The position numbers were made by a program, and so were the translations under genes. Positions 1 to 12,490 of a stretch of DNA of 64,000 nt are shown here, piece after piece. Under the pieces are notes generated by a model that was not told where the DNA came from, did no database searches, and saw only the letters and a list, made by a program, of their open reading frames with translations. The stretch covers positions 1,433,501-1,497,500 of the forward strand of contig JADLSH010000155.1 of NCBI GenBank assembly GCA_016169945.1, written 5' to 3'. The DNA is from Trachythela sp. YZ-2020 (Eukaryota > Cnidaria > Anthozoa > Malacalcyonacea > Clavulariidae). How positions within the stretch are numbered: position 1 is the stretch's first letter; each line of letters starts with the position of its first letter.

Positions 1-577
1 TGGCACATAATTTGGCACCCCCCCCTCTGGCTACGTGTCTGTCCCGTCACCTAGTCAACCAATTGATAGGGCCCTTCACGCCAAAGTCAAACACTGATGA
101 CAACGTCACCACCAGCAACAACAACGAAGATACAGAGGTACCCACAATATGAATTCATCTGCCATTCATCGGTAAAAGAGGATCTTCTTTAATCCAGTCA
201 TGCACCACAAAAATATTTCGGTTGCTGAAACAGCGCGCTAGATTCACCACCATCCACGACACCACAAGCACAAACACTTTTCTTAGCTTGAAAGACCAGA
301 CCCCGAAAGAAACGAAAGAAGTACAGAGTAGCGTAGTCTACTCAGGTGAACACTTCCTCTACTGTTGAACGCTATTTAATCTGCTTCATACACTATTTAA
401 TAGCGACGACTTTACTTCTGAATCAATTATTTTTAACAACTGTAGGATATTAGATAAATCCAGATATTAAAGAATCTCTATATATTCATCGCCAGAAACC
501 GAAACTTAACCGCGGATGTAAAGCCTGTAAAGACCTTGTAATTTTTAGTTAACACATATCATATTTCATTTGATACA
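1..577. other. Intergenic, no gene recognised
   Basis: I see no open frame with splice support, RNA gene or recognisable repeat here. The sequence is mixed-composition and becomes AT-rich toward the right. Confidence 0.5.
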
Positions 578-642
578 GTGGCGTAGCCAGCCACAAATTT
601 GCATAGCGGGACTAAATCGGCGGGCTGGCTACGCTACTGCTT
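578..642. repeat. Short TIR element (MITE remnant)
   Basis: The ends are inverted copies of CAGTGGCGTAGCCAGCC, separated by about 30 bp. A CAGTGGCG terminus is typical of hAT-type MITEs, but I see no clean 8-bp target duplication, so the superfamily is inferred. From 643 to 899 nothing further is recognised. Confidence 0.55.
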
Positions 643-899
643 GTATAACCGTGTATATTTCAGTAGCGTCATTCCCGATGATGACTGCAAGATAGTCGAA
701 ACGTCGAATAGAAATGTTAAGCGTTTTCGGAGTGTCCATTGTTTTGTATTTTCTAAAATTACTCAATGGCAACCGTAACTTTAGGTTTGTATCTGTTTGA
801 TGTTTATAATAATGTATCGCATCCACCTCTGAAATTGGATTCAATCTGATATCGCAAATAAATCGAGAATGGCGGTGCTTTATTGTAGTAAAATGAAGT

Positions 900-1190
900 G
901 CAACATCACTTTTAAAAACTGTCGTTTACTGTAATGGTAAATTAAACTACCTGAAAAATACAATAAGAACTTCGACGTTTCGAGCGAAGGGCCTTCGTCT
1001 GGAAGTTAGTAGCGTAGGTCGGGGGAAAACATGTGCTTTTATAGTGAATACAAAAGCGATCACGTGATAAAAAATAAACCAATCAGATGGATTTAATCAA
1101 AGCAAACTATAATATGGAAATCACATTACAAAATCAGCGAACAAAACAAGAATATGAGAAAATATGGAACTATGTATGAGATGTAGGATA
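900..1190 (-). mobile_element. Penelope-like element, 3' end remnant
   Basis: On the minus strand this matches the stretch after the GIY-YIG domain of the Penelope copy at 57070-58110, over the noncoding tail and the conserved hairpin block (AACTTCCAGACGAAG...). It is only the 3' end. The matching reverse-transcriptase part lies at 7333-7560 on the same strand, so a foldback seems to have split one element or two neighbouring fragments. Confidence 0.6.
968..1007 (-). ncRNA. Hammerhead-like motif of Penelope pseudo-LTR
   Basis: On the minus strand, AACTTC and GAAGTT close a stem around CAGACGA, a short hairpin, CGAAAC and GTC. The order resembles a type I hammerhead with minimal stem III, as known in Penelope-like elements. 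The core reads CAGACGA where CUGANGA is expected, so this copy may be inactive, or the block may be a plain hairpin. Confidence 0.3.
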
Positions 1191-1860
1191 TCTGCTTTTA
1201 GTATAAATTTTGCATACGAAATGAGCTTTCCTTCGTTCTGATTGGTTACTGCACTAGTAAATCTGAGGCATTATTTACTAGCCTGCTAGTAAATAATGCT
1301 TTCCCAAAGAATGGCCTGGCAAAGTTGCTTTAAACCTTTTTAAGCGATGAAAAAAACTCCCAAAAGAAGAACAAAAGATTAGTGTTTTTCTGTAAAAATG
1401 TAAGACGTCTTTAAATATTTTGTATAATTTTGTTGACAATTTATATCATCTAAAAACTCCAAAACATTCGTGATTCGCTTCAAACTTTGTCTGTTCTGTT
1501 TCAAGTTTTCTAGCAAGAAAATATACTTTAAGGCTGGCACAATCTGGCTGTTAATAATATTTTTAAATCATTTTACTTTGTATATATATTTGTATATCTA
1601 TCCGAGACTCTCTACGGTAACCATATCCACTTTTAAATGTTTTGTTTTTGTCAATATATCATCAATATATTTATAATTATGTTTTCGAAACTCGCATGTA
1701 AGATTTCTATACTAGCTATAATACGACGAGAGTGAGTAGAATAACTGTTTTATTATATACACAAGCTCTGGATCTGAACAGAACATTTTATCGTACTTTT
1801 TTCAAGTAAAACTTGAATTTCCTCTTCATTTATTTGTCCAAATCTGCCAGCCATTTTTCT
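1191..1860. other. AT-rich intergenic, no gene recognised
   Basis: This stretch contains a short hairpin around 1270-1302 (GGCATTATTTACTAG and its inverse) and long AT runs. The small open frame near 1470-1676 has no splice or homology support. Confidence 0.4.
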
Positions 1861-4800
1861 ACTTTTCTCTACTAGCAGGATATGGGCTAATATCCTGCTA
1901 GTAAAGAACCAATCAGATTGCAGATACCTCATATCCAGAGCTTGTGTACATAATAATAGCTCATATCCAACAAGGGGGAATTTCGTTTTGAGCCAATCAG
2001 CGCGTTTGTTTACATTTTGGCTCTCGACCAATCAGAATGCTTGAAATCTAAAAACATCAACAAAAGGAGTGAGAAAATATTACTCTGTTCTAAGCCTTCC
2101 GTGCAGCTGAATTTTCACTTTTCAATTTTCACAAATCCTAATAAAACATGCTTAAATCTTGAATTTCCTCGTGGGCATTTTTTAATTTCGACTTAGAACG
2201 CGAGATATTTATGTTTGAATAACCGCGTTGCGAAACGCGTAATATCGTGATATTTATTACCGTCATTGATCACTTATATGAGAAAATGCATGTGTATCGT
2301 TTCGCAATTTTGTAGAGTTTTACTTTATTTAATAGTGCATACAGGTAATAATACAATTAAAATGATATTTAGAGTAATATCATGATGAAATGCGTGTCGG
2401 AAGTGCATTAAAGTAGTGGAAACGGAAGTCAAATGTGATATCCTGTCCGCGAGAACATCTGCACATTTCAATACAAAATGCACGATGAGCCAGTTGGCTC
2501 CCGATTGGTAGCTCCAGATTGGCGAAACTGGAGCCAGCTCCAGTTTGGCTCGAAACTGGAGCTGGGACGACAAGTTTGTAAACAAAGCGTTTTGGCCGCT
2601 TAACCAGTAAGGTAAATGAAATTTTTTTGAAAGAGCATTTTTACCTGTCGTATTTTCTAGTACGTGACCGAAAATGAGAACTTTATTCCGTTTCGTTTGT
2701 CCACAGTAGCTTGTGAAAGTTGACTATTTTTCTGACGAAGGGGCTGGTCAGCGGTCCGATTGATCGTATAGCTTTTTAAAACCTTAATTTTTTATCTTTA
2801 TAATGACAAACTGTAAAATTTGATTCATGACCGTTCTAGAGAAAGTATTCAAATATAATTTCAAGCAATAAGCGTACTTCTACATCGCGAAACCGCGATA
2901 AATAACTCTGGCAAAGTCGAGCCATCTATTTCACGCGCGGCCCGCTTGTATTAATTCACACTTCCGTGAACACACAACTTTGGTATCGGTAAATTTGCGT
3001 TTTGGAGAAATAACCTATTGAACGTTTAATGATATATTATTATTTATTGCACTTTTTAAAGACTAAACAAACGATCGAAACATCTTTCATATCTGCAACA
3101 CACAACGCAAACAAGATCGCGAAAAATGGTGTTAAATGCGGCTCAGATTGCCGAACGTCAAATACGTCTAGCATAGTACAAATTGTTTCGCAAAATGAAG
3201 ATGACCCTTCTAGATTGATTGTCATTCTACCATATCCTATAGTATTTAAAATTTTAGGATGTATATCCAGCATGAGCAACTCATGTGAACACTGGCATTC
3301 GTGACCGACATGAGAAATAAACTTTCAAGAGATGTAATTAATTAACGTAATTGACAACCAAAACAATAATTCATGTGCTTTGGCGCGTGACGTCTTTGAT
3401 AATCTCAGGGAAAATCCAGTGGAAAAACCGTATCAACTACAATGTCTGCACGCGAATACAGGGGATCGAGGCCATAGCTATGGGTTTAATAATGCGCGCG
3501 TATAGAACAGAGAGAATTTTCATTGTCAAACAAAGGGTATTGTAATAAAGGAAGTTTGAAAGCCAACCGAGTTCTGTAAATATACTTTAATCTTGCTCAA
3601 ACGCCCTACAAGCGACAGCTATATAATTCCTATATTGTAGCGTGCGGATAGCCATGCATACTTAATGCTTTACACTTCACTGCTATCATCTTTTGCTGTA
3701 TTTTTTGTATTTTTAAAATATATGAGCGAATAACGATGCTTTTACAATATTTTCAAAACAAAAATATCTATTTAGGGTTTAATTTGTGGTTGCGCGGATC
3801 ATGTTAATTAGGTAGGATTAATTCACTTCCTTTGAATATGTGTTCACACGTCGTATTACGCAAGATACTGGTTGTTGGATAAGTAAATGTCACGCAAGCT
3901 TTTTCCTAAAGTTGTACCGTGGTTGTACTAAAATCAACTTGTTTACTTAATACGGATTTTCCCTGAGATTATCAAATGACGTCACGTGCCAAAGCACAGA
4001 ATTATTGTTTTGTTTGTCAATTACGTTAATATATTACATCTCTTGAAAGTTTATTTCTCATGTCGGTCACGAATGCCAGTGTTCACATGAGTTGCTCATG
4101 TTGAATATACATCCTAAAATTTTAAATACTATAGGATATGGTAGAATGACAATCAATCCAGAAGGGTCATCTTTTGAAAAATCGCAGAAAGGCGAGTTTA
4201 AGAGGAAATTTTGCGAAACAATTTGTACTATGCTAGACGTATTTGACGTTGGGCAATCTGAGCCGCATTTAACACCATTTTTCGCGATCTTGTTTGCGTT
4301 GTGTGTTGCAGATATGGAAGACGTTTCGATCGTTTAGTCTTTAAAAAAGTGCAATAAATAATAATATATCATTAAACGTTCAATAGGTTATTTCTCCAAA
4401 ACGCAAATTTACCGATACCAAAGTTGTGTGTTCACGGAAGTGTGAAATGAATACAAGCGGGCCGCGCGTGAAATAGATGGCTCGACTTTGCCAGAGTTAT
4501 TTATCGCGGTTTGCGATGTAGAAGTACGCTTATTGCTTGACATTATATTTGAATACTTTCTCTAGAACGGTCATCAATCAAATTTTACAGTTTGCCATTA
4601 TAAAGGTAAAAAATTAAGGTTTTAAAAAGCTATACGATCAATCGGGCCGCTGACCAGCCCCTTCGTCAGAAAAAATAGTCAACTTTCACAAGCTACTGTG
4701 GACAAACGAAACGGAATAAAGTTCTCAATTTACATTACTGGTTAAGCGGCCAAAACGCTTTGTTTACAAACTTGTCGTCCCAGCTCCAGTTTCGAGCCAA

Positions 4801-7336
4801 ATTGGAGCTGGCTCCAGTTTGGCCAATCTGTATGGGGTGTGATATCCGCCGAAATTCATTCATTGAATTATGCAATTTTTTAATCGTGTTATGCAATTAT
4901 GCAATGCTCACTTGCAATTATGATGAATTTCATTCGGAGGGAAATTTCATTCGGCGAGAGATTTCATCCGACATGGCACTCAGAAACCAAAATCTGACTT
5001 CCGTTGAGAGAGGTCTGTATACAATATCGCTTTTTTATAGTTACCGAGCCCGAGGGTCGCAGGTTTATAGGTTTCTGCTCGCATTTATTGCCGTTTGTTG
5101 GCACTCCTCCGCAAAGATTTTTTTTCTTTTTTTTCGGTGGCTTGAACTTTATTCAATCAGCTTTTTCCGCTGGTTTTGCCTTGCGCCTTGCATCGCGAAC
5201 CGAACGAATATATGCACGCAACACGCCAGACTTTGGGTTCTTCTGCGGGTTGACCGTCTGCCACGCAGGCTATGTAAGAAGCCAAACAATGTGCGAGTTA
5301 GTCTTTAAATCAGTTTCGGTCCATCAACGCTCGCGCAACTATAATGCTTTAAACACCTAAAAGAGCGTGAACAACATAGTCGAACTTCGACCCAATAGTT
5401 TGTCTGGATTTTGTGCAAATTGCTTCTGAGTTAATTCTGAATAAAATAAAAATAGAAACTCTAAAGTCTAAAGCGGCAGTGTCAGATAAGTCTAACAAGA
5501 TGTTCACATGCACAATTGTATAGTTTGGATATATCTCAAAATTGTCGACTGTTCTAGGTCTGTATTACCATTATAAAGAGAACAACATAGTCGAATTTCG
5601 CACAACATAGTCGAATTTCGCAACTCTAAAAGCGGTGGTATAATCAAATAGATACATAATAATTATACAAGATATATCATGCACAATTGTACATTGACGT
5701 TTGAAAATGTTTCTGAATAGTTGGTTTTTCGTGCCTTGTATTTTATAAATAGTTTAATTTATACCGTTAAAAAGAGCGTAAAACATTTGCACAACACGAT
5801 TGAATTTCGCTACAGTATGCAATTTCTATGACTGGAATTAAGTCTTAATATATCGGCTTTTTGGCACGGTAAAGATAAAAATGTTACCCGCTAAAAGCGT
5901 CAGCAACTTAACGCTCAATAGAGCGTCTTGTTTCACAAAAAAAGTACGCGGAAAATGATAATATAGCTTTGTAATTTTTGTATCATTCATTCTGAAGATG
6001 TGTTATTGTCTTGAGCAAAAGACGAAACATCAGATCTCCCCGACCGGAAGTCAAATTTTGGTTTCTGAGTGCCATATGGGCTGAATGAAATTTCTCGCCG
6101 AATGAAATTTCTCGCCGAATGAAATTTCCCGCCGAATGAAATTCATCATAATTGCAAGTGAGCATTGCATAATTGCATAACACAATTACAAAATTGCAGT
6201 TTTGGATGGCATAATTCAATGAATGAATTTTGGCGGATATCACACCCCATAAATCTGGAGCTGCCAATCTGGAGCCAACTGGCTCATCGTACAAAATGCT
6301 TCGAAACTCTACAAAATTATGCAGATAAACGTAAGAAAACAATTTGTTATATAATATTTTGTTTATTGTACAACTTCTACATTTGCACACCTACGTGTGT
6401 GGAGTGCTAGCTTATTTTATATGGGTTGAGAAGTCTCAGGCCCCATGGTATGAAATCTCCAATCCTTTAATTGTGGAGCACACCTAACTGCAGGCCCGAA
6501 CTATAAATGAGAACTCCTTTCACATTATATTAAATCGAAAAGAGATCCAGGAATATAATCGATCATTTTATATTATAAAATATCCGCAATCTGAAATTAA
6601 AATACTTAGGATCTATTTTATGAAAACAAATGAATATTAAATCGTAGAATTATTAGAATGAAACTTACTTGAAACTTCTCAACCTAAATAGAATAAGCTA
6701 GCACTCCACACAGGTAGTTGTACAATAAACAAAATATTATATAATACATTGTTTTCTTACGTTGATCTGCATAATTTTGTAGAGTTTCGAAGCTTTTTGT
6801 ATTGAAATGTGCAAATGTTCTCGCGCACCGGATATCACATTTTGACTTCCGTTTCCACTACTTTAATGCACTTCCGACACGCATTTCATCATGATATTAC
6901 TCTAAATATAATTTTAATTGTATTATTACCTGTGTGTACTACTAAATAAGGTAAAACTCTACAAAATTACGAAACGATACACTTGCATTTTCTCATATAA
7001 GTGATCAATGACGGCAATAAATATCACGATATTACGCGTTTCGCAACGCGGTTATTCAAACATAAATATCTCGCGTTCTAAGTCGAAATTAAAAAATGCC
7101 CACGAGGAAATTCAAGATTTAAGCATGTTTTATTAGGATTGGTCGTTTTTGGACCAAAAAAGTGAAAATTCAGATGCACGGAAGGCTTAAAACAGAGTAA
7201 TATTTTCTCACTCCTTTTGTTGATGTTTTTAGAGTTCACGCATTCTGATTGGTCGAGAGTCAAAATGTAAACAAACGCGTTGATTTTCTCAAAACGAAAT
7301 TCCCCCTTGTTCTCATATCCTGCTAGTAGAGAAGTC
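1861..7336. repeat. Large nested foldback element
   Basis: Inverted arms are nested. The outer arm at 1865-2512 pairs with 6255-6300 plus 6785-7336; its right terminus is CTACTAGCAGGATATG inverted. A second pair is 2512-3417 with 3952-4829. A third is 4830-5003 with 6043-6254. A fourth, 6300-6420 with 6697-6787, sits in the right half. Open frames inside, such as 4760-5308, run through arm sequence and look fortuitous. The right end abuts Penelope reverse-transcriptase sequence, which suggests insertion into that element. No transposase is visible, so this is a non-autonomous foldback of unknown superfamily. Confidence 0.7.
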
Positions 7337-7560
7337 ATCAATGTACCTACCAAGGTAATCCGGTATGGGATCAGTTTATTACTCGAAGATCTGCTTTTCT
7401 ACAAAACCAACGAATAAATTGGCATAGTTGGGACCCATTTTAGTTCCCATGGCTACACCACTTAAGTAGCCAACGCCGCCAATTTGTTTGCTAGCTATTT
7501 TTAAGAACTGTTAAACAATGTCAAAGGCCAAAACAACAAAATGCCGGGATGCGATTTTCT
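7333..7560 (-). pseudogene. Penelope-like reverse transcriptase fragment
   Basis: The minus strand encodes SGVAMGTKMGPNYANLFVG, followed after two stops by YLGRYIDD. These are the Penelope-type RT motif around GTKMGP and the catalytic Y-x-D-D block (YIDD). The rest of the domain is missing and the foldback joins directly after YIDD. It is a dead fragment in the same orientation as the 3' remnant at 900-1190. Confidence 0.75.
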
Positions 7561-9527
7561 CATATAAACACTTGAGAATATTATTGTTTTAAATGTTCAA
7601 CTAATTATTACTATTATGAAGTCAGCACCGCAAGGGGTAATGCTGTTAAGGTTTCCTCAGGATTAAAATGTGTTTATGCTACCTATGGTGTTGCCTACAT
7701 GTGTAATGCGGGCGGAAGTAGCATGGGGCGATCGAAGGAAAATATAATTACCTGTCCAATAATGACCATTTTCTCACGCTATTTGGTGTGAAAGTATACT
7801 GGTTGAATATTCATGTCAAATCTCACTTTGACACCGGAATTTGTTTTCAGTCAGTGAAGATTATATATGCTGTCGAAGGTAATTTATTGTCAATAATGCC
7901 TGTGACAATGAATGACTTCGATAGGGGTTCAATTTCAATCGAGAATATCTTCTATAAATGTTGTGCCAACACGTTCAAACTCAGGCACGTTGAAGTTTCA
8001 TATTTCAAATCGCGATATCCTCTAGGCCTTGCGAAACTTCCTCGATGGAGGCTACAGGGATTGCGGTCCAGTCTCGCCTAACCGATTCTTCATGCAGAAT
8101 TACGAACACCGCTCTATTATACGGACAGTTTCGTTCCTATGCTCCGAAAAATCCCTTAAGTATTTTCTTACATTAAGGAGGCTCCCTACAGTTTTAATTC
8201 TGTAGCACGCAAATGTGCTCTAAGGTCCATTATTTGCTCATTTTACAAGGTATGGTCACGAGACTTGGCCATCAGATTGCCACAATATGGCGGATTACGA
8301 AGAACAAAAAATGTTTCTAAATATTTACGTTGCCATGGTAACAACGCGATTTAGAGATTGTCGTATTTTTATCTTCTTTCTTAATTTTGTGGATTTTCCT
8401 TCGGTAAAACTTTTTTATTTTTTGCACACGAGTACCTAAAGTACAAAGTATTGAAATATGCGATTTTAAAAAATTCCTGGGAGCCGAATTTTTTATTTCA
8501 ATACTTTGTACTTTAGGTACTCGTTTGCAAAAAATAAAAAAGTTTTACCGAAGGAAAATCCACAAAATTAAGAAAGAAGATAAAAATACGACAATCTCTA
8601 AATCGCGTTGTTACCATGTACAGAGCTTCTCTAATACGAATAATGAGAACTAAATTTTGGCGCCAAAAAGCAAATGCATTATGCAAACTCAACCTCTCTA
8701 TTATCGACACTCTAGTGATAATCAGTTTATGATAGTTCGAGCATGGTATGGACTTTCTGTTTGCAGCTACAGAAACGTCAACGCCTCATTCACCGTATTG
8801 TTATTATTATTAGTGCCTTATTTTATTCATTCAAGAAACAGGGATTCGTATCCAGTATGCAACTGAGATGTACAACAATGCGATACGTTTTCAATGTCTC
8901 AACATTGCTCAATATTGTATACTGCTATTTCAATTGAGGTCGTCAAAGGCGATAGTCAAATGTACAATCCAAGCGCGAACAGCAAAATTGTTATACCTTA
9001 TTTTAATATTTTAGCTGTTTAATGTAGCCAATGATTTAGTTTGTTTAATGTAGCCAAATAATTTTCCATCGTAAGTCTCATCTGTACGCGTAGGCATAGA
9101 GTATTCTTTGATATAACAAGTGACTGATATTAAAGAGCTAACTCAGTTACTTGACTGCTCACCACTTGCTTATCCCACGAGGAGATTTATAATATATTTT
9201 AGCCTATAAAATATCATTCCCATTATACTCTTTGCGTATAGATTGTGCATTTAAATATTGCTTTTGGCAACCTTAGCTTAATTGAAATGGTTGTATATAT
9301 AATAAGTAATCTGATTAATATGACTGCTTTTAGTTGCTGATCATTTATAACTATCTGAGAGCTAAAAATTACGTCATCGTGGTGACCTTTAAAACAGACA
9401 TCTTCCTAATACGGACAGGGGACATTTAGTCCATATTAAAGAGACTCGGCTGTATTTCCTATAACACGCTGCAATATCAAGTGAATTGTTACTTTCCATT
9501 TTAGAACGAGCCTATAATTTCCTGAAA
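7561..9527. other. 5' flank of MFS gene, duplicated at 37.7-39.1 kb
   Basis: No separate gene is seen. From about 7740 the sequence is recognisably similar to 37860-39086, for example TTTTCTCACGCTATTTGGTG and the GCGGTCCAGTCTCGCC block near 8063. The duplication therefore included upstream DNA, possibly the promoter and a 5' UTR intron. A pyrimidine-rich tract ending TTTTAG at 9498-9503, just before the CDS, has a counterpart (ATTCTAG) before the pseudogene and could be a 3' splice site. Confidence 0.6.
8334..8618. repeat. Palindromic MITE
   Basis: Two arms of about 135 bp beginning CATGGTAACAACGCG are near-perfect inverted copies around a short spacer near 8460-8490. The corresponding stretch of the duplicated locus near 38700 lacks this block, so it is an insertion that arose after the duplication. 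Confidence 0.75.
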
Positions 9528-10823
9528 ATGAAAACGAAATTTACATCCTTCACCAACATTGTTTTCTTCTATATAACATTTCGCCTTTTGGTGGATGGCA
9601 TGGAGGAATTCCTAATTCAACCAACAGCTTGGTATTATGTAGAATATCTTGGACAGTCACATTTTTTTCTTGGTCTCTTATTAGGAGCCTATTCTTTTAG
9701 TGCTTTAATTATTGCACCTTTTGTTGGAGCTGCTGATGTAAGATTGAAAGCGCCCAAGGTAATGCTCCTCCTCTGCGGTGTAGTCAAGTTCATTGGACAA
9801 CTTCTATACACGATTCCTATCAACGAGTATTTCCCCCTGTTTGGAAGAATCCTTAGCGGAATAGGTGAAGGCACGATTGGAATTCTATATGGTGCAATAG
9901 CCCAAGCAACAAATAACAAGAATCGAGCTCAAGCATTCCTCTATTTTGAAGGACTATACAGTGTTGGTTCATCATTCGGTCCGATCATCGGCAGCATTCT
10001 TACCTTCAAGGTGGATGTATTTGGCTGGAAAATCAACGCGGGGAACTCTCCTGGACTAGTTTTGTCCATAATATGGTTTTTTGTACTTATTCTTAGCATG
10101 TTTCTACCAACGGATTTAACAGAAAATGAATCAAAATCTTCTGAATCAAGCGATAGCTCGAACACTGAATTCGAACACGAAACTGAAAGTAAACCCACAC
10201 CAAAAGAAGACTCCAAAGAATATTCGTATTCGAGAGTATGTTGTTTGTATTTTCTCATATTTCAATGCATAATAATGCTAAATATTGGCTTATTCTACAC
10301 TCCGCTGTTAGCAGTGCATCATTTTGGCTTAAACCTTCCCGAGATCAAACTTTTCTATGCGAACGGTGCGCTGTTTTCTTTCGTTCTTTTCCTTGGAAGT
10401 TACGTGTTATCAAGCTATATGTCAGAGAAGAATTTAATTGCAATTGGTATTGTTTCACGAATAATTCCATTATTGATCTTGTTTTATTTTAGTATCTGGT
10501 GGGACGACACTCGCACTATTAACAATGCTTATATACTTTTGATTTTTCTCACATCCATAAGTGTAGCATTCGTGATCTTTCCTTTGGCGTCCTGCTTGCT
10601 ATCCAAAGAAACACCAATAAATGAGGCATCTTTATATCAGAGTATCGCTTTCACTGTGCTGCATGCACCTATTGTTACCGGTCGTGTTTTAGCTGGTGCT
10701 ACATTTAACAAGGCAGGTATGATGTATGTTGCTGTAGGTCTTTCGTTGGCTTGGTTTCTTGAATTGATATGGTTCAATATAGAATACCGTAATCTGTTTC
10801 CAGCTTCAGAAAGGAAAACCTGA
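9528..10823 (+). CDS. Major facilitator superfamily transporter, MFSD8-like
   Basis: The 431-residue protein has about 12 hydrophobic segments. Visible MFS features are a motif-A-like loop GAADVRLKAPK near residues 67-77, GRILSGIGEG near 106-115 in TM4, and a GSSFGPIIGS turn (motif C-like) in TM5. A long acidic, serine-rich loop lies between TM6 and TM7. The TM4 pattern resembles MFSD8/CLN7-type lysosomal transporters, but the substrate cannot be told. I start at ATG 9528; the same frame opens earlier only through a TTG. The whole CDS is one exon, with a possible 3' splice site at 9498-9503 that would place an intron in the 5' UTR. AATAAA signals follow about 60 bp after the TGA. A broken paralogue lies at 39087-42547. 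Confidence 0.85.
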   Translation: MKTKFTSFTNIVFFYITFRLLVDGMEEFLIQPTAWYYVEYLGQSHFFLGLLLGAYSFSALIIAPFVGAADVRLKAPKVMLLLCGVVKFIGQLLYTIPINEYFPLFGRILSGIGEGTIGILYGAIAQATNNKNRAQAFLYFEGLYSVGSSFGPIIGSILTFKVDVFGWKINAGNSPGLVLSIIWFFVLILSMFLPTDLTENESKSSESSDSSNTEFEHETESKPTPKEDSKEYSYSRVCCLYFLIFQCIIMLNIGLFYTPLLAVHHFGLNLPEIKLFYANGALFSFVLFLGSYVLSSYMSEKNLIAIGIVSRIIPLLILFYFSIWWDDTRTINNAYILLIFLTSISVAFVIFPLASCLLSKETPINEASLYQSIAFTVLHAPIVTGRVLAGATFNKAGMMYVAVGLSLAWFLELIWFNIEYRNLFPASERKT

Positions 10824-11569
10824 GTATTGAACTTCTAAATATGTTTCCTTTGATTACGAAATGCATTATGTTATATACATAATAAAGAAACGTTCAAGCA
10901 CAATGTCAAAGAAAAATTAGAGTGGATACAGCTTGCCGTTGAAAGTAGATAAAGGACATGTACCGATATATGCCGAGACGTGAAATGGTGAACTAGTACA
11001 ATTTTTGAAAAATATTTTCATATCGTTCATAATAAATAAATATTTTATTATACATATTTATTGTATATTTCATACGCGTAAAAATTGATCAGGTTGATGC
11101 AATATTGTTCGCTGAACAACGTTGGAACAATACTGTTAACAAGGTTGAACAACGCTGTTCAAATAAAAATTTTCATCAATAGTTGAACAATAGTTGTTGG
11201 AATAGTTGTTGACAGAACGATTTTGTTCAGCACTATTGAATCATCATGCTACAACAATATTGTTATGATAAGTGAAGACAAGTATTCATGGATAAAAACT
11301 TGTTTTTACAAGTTCAAACAATTATCAATAATGCTGTTAATTATTAGACAAAAATTTTATTAAAAAAAATTTTATTGGTTGTTGCTAAGCATTGCGATGC
11401 AAAGCGGAAGACTACAACGAAAATAAAAAAAAGACTTTTATTAAGCAGCAAAATGTCGTTTGAACTTTAAAATTTGGTTATTTTTGAGGATTGAAAAGGA
11501 AAATACTGAGGAAAATAGGTTGGCAAGTCTCTTATTTTGAAGTAAAGGAAAGTTAAACGATAGTACCTT
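10824..11569. other. 3' flank of MFS gene, AT-rich
   Basis: Polyadenylation-like AATAAA sequences occur near 10880 and 11033. Around 11105-11260 the motif GTTGAACAA/TTGTTCAAC recurs irregularly. No further gene is recognised. Confidence 0.5.
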
Positions 11570-12025
11570 AAACACGTTCCAGAGCTAAGTGAAATATTCT
11601 ATGTACTGAATTTCCGGTCAAATATCAAACAAAACTGCACTTTCAGCACGAAATTTGACTGAAATGTTGCTAATAATTAGGATATAGTACGATTTTAGCA
11701 AACAATTTATCTATAAATTAAAATCTCTAAAATTTTGTTAATATCAGCAACAAATGATGATAACATGTAGAATCAAAACCTTGCCAGATAATAAGAAATT
11801 TCGAAAATATTGCATGAACTTTATCTCAACGACAATACCAATGCAGGTTTTGGAGGGGGCGGGTAGAATAGTATTAACATGAAATCATACAAAAAATAGA
11901 ATTCACTTTAGTGTGTTTCAGAAAAATATGCACACTCTCTTTACCAGATGTGAGGAAAATGGGAAGGGATGGAGATTGTACTCTAACGATTGTCATAATA
12001 TTAACCATAAAAACAACGGGGACGT
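11570..12025 (+). repeat. Interspersed repeat copy without minisatellite
   Basis: The left part (AACACGTTCCAGAGCTAAGT) matches 19062 onward and the right part (TTTAGTGTGTTTCAGAAAAA) matches 20434 onward. The two parts are adjacent here, while the copy at 19053-20555 has about 1 kb of extra DNA between them, mostly the 33-bp minisatellite. The element class is not recognised. Confidence 0.65.
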
Positions 12026-12224
12026 CTTGTTGTTTTATGACACGAAACTACACATGTATATCAGATATAGAGTACAGTATACTTCAAGGCACTGCATATA
12101 AAGTATGAAACCATGAGCATTCTGAAATAACTGTAACAATACGTTCGGAAAATTTTTGTTCAATGCGAAAACGGAAGGGGCAATTGCGAATATAGATAGA
12201 GGACGGATTCTCGCTGAATCGTAT

Positions 12225-12380
12225 TTACCGCGGTTTTATCCAAGTTCACTTAATAGTCCCCCTTTCCCACAGCCTTTTAAAGACATTGTTTTAACTAGAA
12301 TTTTAACTAAAGTTTTATCTAAGTTCACTTATAGCCCTCCCCCCCCCTCATTTTCCCACAACCTTTAAAGACATTGTTTT
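12225..12380. repeat. Imperfect tandem duplication, two units
   Basis: A unit containing GTTTTATC(C/T)AAGTTCACTT, a C-rich tract and AAAGACATTGTTTTAACTA occurs twice in a row. It is noncoding. Confidence 0.6.
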
Positions 12381-12463
12381 AACTATAATTAAAACACTTA
12401 CTATAATTAGCCTATTGTATACTTAGAATTTCTAATTATTATTAATTTCAAGTTGACCTTGCC

Positions 12464-12490
12464 TATAATAATAATAATAATAATAATAAT
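12464..12490 (-). repeat. (ATT)n microsatellite, LINE 3' tail
   Basis: About nine AAT/ATT units lie immediately after the LINE 3' end in its orientation, as is usual for simple-repeat tails of CR1/L2-like elements. Confidence 0.8.

Noticed and set aside
4760..5360. Frames of 182 and 118 residues
   Set aside because: They run through arms of the nested foldback and have no counterpart frame kept in the other arm.
9486..9527. Extended start of the MFS protein
   Set aside because: The first codon is TTG, and the stretch overlaps a likely 3' splice site; ATG 9528 is used instead.
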